Of a DNA stretch of 64,000 bases, positions 62,034-64,000 are shown piece after piece. A program made the translations under genes and the position numbers. How positions within the stretch are numbered: the stretch's first letter is position 1; the number at the start of each line of letters is the position of its first letter. The stretch comes from Pycnopodia helianthoides (Eukaryota > Echinodermata > Asteroidea > Forcipulatida > Asteriidae). The stretch is taken from NCBI GenBank assembly GCA_032158295.1, contig CM063255.1:310001-374000 (forward strand). Reading direction: 5' to 3'. A model generated the notes under the pieces. It worked only from the letters and a program-made list of their open reading frames with translations. It did no database searches and was not told the origin of the DNA.

Positions 62034-63017
62034 ATGGAACAAATTAGTATCAAGCTTTCATATGTACAGATGGCAGAGGGTTGCATTGGTCTTATCGGGA
62101 ACCTCCTAGTGTGTCTGACAATTGCAAAAACTAAAGCAATGCATAATGTAACCAACTTACTGCTTCTTAACCTGGCCGTGGCAGATGCCTGCGTTTCAAT
62201 TATGTCTTTCTTTGATCCAATCCTTGGAAAGCTTTTCGCTTCCAAAATCGGTTTATATGGATACTGCACTCCAAGCTTCATCTACAACTTCAACTGCCAT
62301 TTCATTATCAAAGGCCTGGAGAGATGTTTCTTTGCAAGCTCAATACTGAGTCTGACTCTAGCAACATTCGAACGCTACATAGGCATCATTCACCCATTTC
62401 AGCACTCCAGTTTCTTAACAAAAAGAAAGATCATTATTATGTTGTGCTTCGTCTGGGTGTTTCCTATCCCTTTTGAGTTGGTGGGCGCAGTAGCCTACAT
62501 GATCCTGTACGCAGCCGACAACTGCACGGTGCCAACAAACATCGAGTATCCTGCACTTTCAGTCTCAGGAATTGTTAGTATGTCTGTAACATTTGCAATC
62601 CCATCTATTGCGTTGGTTTACATGTACATCAAGATCATGATCAATTTGAAGACAGGAGCTCGACATCTTGAAGAACAAGGAGTCCAGGGGCCACCTCAAG
62701 AGCTTTATCGAGCCTACAAGAAAGTCACCCAAGCTCTCGGCATCGTGACAGCAGCCTTCTTTATTCTCATCATGCCAGGTCAAATCCTCAGGCTAATTAT
62801 AGTTTACGGTGACATGTTGGGAGGTGATTACATGTTATCGAGTTTTGTCTCTAAAATCTCGTCAATATGGATTTCTTCGAACTCTGCCATAAATCCAATT
62901 GTGTACGGTTTCAAATACACGCAGCTACGCAGAGCCTGTATTGCCATCATATGCTCATGTAGTGCACGTTGTAAGAGGTCCAACCAAGTACAACAAGACG
63001 TTCAAAACACAATTTAG
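62034..63017 (+). CDS. Intact rhodopsin-class GPCR, 327 aa, canonical motifs
   Basis: Single-exon seven-transmembrane receptor. Landmarks: N23 in IGN (TM1), D51 in LAVAD (TM2), C88 and C164 (likely disulfide), E113-R114-Y115 (TM3), ICL3 from about K206 to K230 with RHLEEQGVQGPPQELYRAYKK, P248 in TM6 (IMPGQ), N287-P288-x-x-Y291 in TM7, and a Cys-rich basic tail. A possible glycosylation site is N163-C-T in extracellular loop 2. No W precedes the TM6 proline, unlike the usual CWxP. It is the most complete member of the cluster and closest to the pseudogene at 39146. Class A membership is clear; ligand and subfamily are not. Resemblance to lineage-expanded echinoderm receptors is by arrangement, not by database comparison. 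Confidence 0.95.
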   Translation: MEQISIKLSYVQMAEGCIGLIGNLLVCLTIAKTKAMHNVTNLLLLNLAVADACVSIMSFFDPILGKLFASKIGLYGYCTPSFIYNFNCHFIIKGLERCFFASSILSLTLATFERYIGIIHPFQHSSFLTKRKIIIMLCFVWVFPIPFELVGAVAYMILYAADNCTVPTNIEYPALSVSGIVSMSVTFAIPSIALVYMYIKIMINLKTGARHLEEQGVQGPPQELYRAYKKVTQALGIVTAAFFILIMPGQILRLIIVYGDMLGGDYMLSSFVSKISSIWISSNSAINPIVYGFKYTQLRRACIAIICSCSARCKRSNQVQQDVQNTI

Positions 63018-64000
63018 TACTAGTCGATTGAAGGTTCCTGTACCGTGAATGTCTTCAGTCTCAAAATTCTCAACTCTTCTCATAATTTTTTGGAGATTAT
63101 TGGGGTAAGGTTCGAATCCAGGTAAGATCACTGCCCTGCAGAATCATTGCCTTAAAAGTAGCTTTAGTTATCTCAAGGGGATCAAACTGATAAAGCTGCT
63201 CAGAAGACAAATGCTGCTTAACATACTGCATTTAATATCAATGTGCTAATTTTGCACTTGTTGAAAGAAACTAATAAGATACCAATACCATTGTGATAAA
63301 ATTATTTTTGACTCAATTGACCAATTCAGATATAAATCATCATAATCATTCTATGTACACTCGGTGAACATATAAACCCTTCTTAGATGTAGAACCGCAA
63401 AGCTGGATGGCGCTACGCGTACGATTCGTACATGGGCATAGTACTCCTGCATGGCAGACCCCCGCATTGCTGTAGAAACGTGACGTCACATCGTGGATAC
63501 CAGCTATTTTGCACTCAATAAAAACATTATATTAGGTACCATAGTTGATTCAAGTTTATCTGCACTAAAGAATACTATAAATATATGTAATAACTACATA
63601 AGTAAAAACTATTAAAGATCTGTAATGTTAACATTTTTCCAGTGGTTTGAAACCACCCAAAAGTGTTTTTTCTAGCTTGTTTTTATTTCACCCTCAATTT
63701 TAATCAAAAAGGACGGATACACTCGAAAATGGACGGATACAGTTGGACAATTTCTTGTCCGTCCGTATTTTGATCGAAACTAAGGTAAATTAAAAATAAA
63801 TAATACCAATAAACTCAAATGATTTTAGTCCAACAGTAAAGGTATAACGAATAACTATAAAGTGATATGACAAGCCACAATCTCTTAGCTAATGGTCCAC
63901 AAAGCACCGTGTGGTACAAAAATATAAACCGCATATCCTAACCCTTCTTAGATGACGTCGCTATTCTATCACGCACGCAACGCACGCATGTAGAACTACA
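63018..64000. repeat. Receptor 3' flank, duplicate of about 40370-41470
   Basis: Closely parallels the flank of psi-4, including GGTTCGAATCCAGGTAAG (63110-63127), the TAAAGCTGCTCAGAAGAC fragment, GAACCGCAAAGCTGGATGG and GTGACGTCACAT. The similarity continues to the right edge, so the duplication extends beyond the window. Confidence 0.85.

Overview
The window is animal nuclear DNA: split genes with GT-AG introns, AT-rich intergenic sequence and dense short repeats. The mix suggests a marine deuterostome, most likely an echinoderm. The evidence is a tandem array of intronless rhodopsin-class receptors like the expanded receptor families of sea urchins, an SRCR/somatomedin-B/7TM receptor, tRNA-derived SINEs, and a CR1-like LINE whose ORF starts with a 2A-like motif. 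The assignment to echinoderms is an inference; no species is named.

Layout. 1-4.8 kb: the 5' half of FBXO9 on the minus strand, running off the left edge, with a SINE in an intron and a promoter region bracketed by inverted repeats. 5-10.5 kb: noncoding, with a 120-bp direct duplication and a piggyBac-type MITE. 10.5-15.9 kb: a plus-strand cell-surface receptor (signal peptide, two SRCR domains, somatomedin-B-like domain, large Cys-rich ectodomain, seven membrane segments). 15.9-20.8 kb: noncoding, with a SINE, a 33-bp minisatellite of about 25 units and a second piggyBac-type MITE. 20.9-32.7 kb: a complete eight-exon microsomal epoxide hydrolase (EPHX1-type) gene on the minus strand, 463 codons, whose introns hold a 903-bp direct duplication, several foldback elements and a (CA)n mosaic tandem array.

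33-64 kb: a receptor cluster, all on the plus strand. Two copies are intact (51727 and 62034, 327 residues each). Two are near full length but broken (37869, 39146), three are decayed or partial (about 33970, 35790, 59600), and one promoter/5'UTR is orphaned (56930). Copies are embedded in a degenerate satellite-like repeat that appears to have been amplified with them. Between 43.9 and 51.3 kb the cluster is interrupted by a broken CR1-like LINE, itself split by a 1.55-kb insertion, and by a long polypyrimidine tract.

The FBXO9, SRCR receptor and epoxide hydrolase genes look like unrelated neighbours. The receptor cluster is the most unusual part: a birth-and-death locus with a shared TATA promoter, a recurring upstream ORF, a nearly invariant third intracellular loop even in dead copies, and one intact copy that has lost the conserved TM6 proline and the TM7 NPxxY asparagine.
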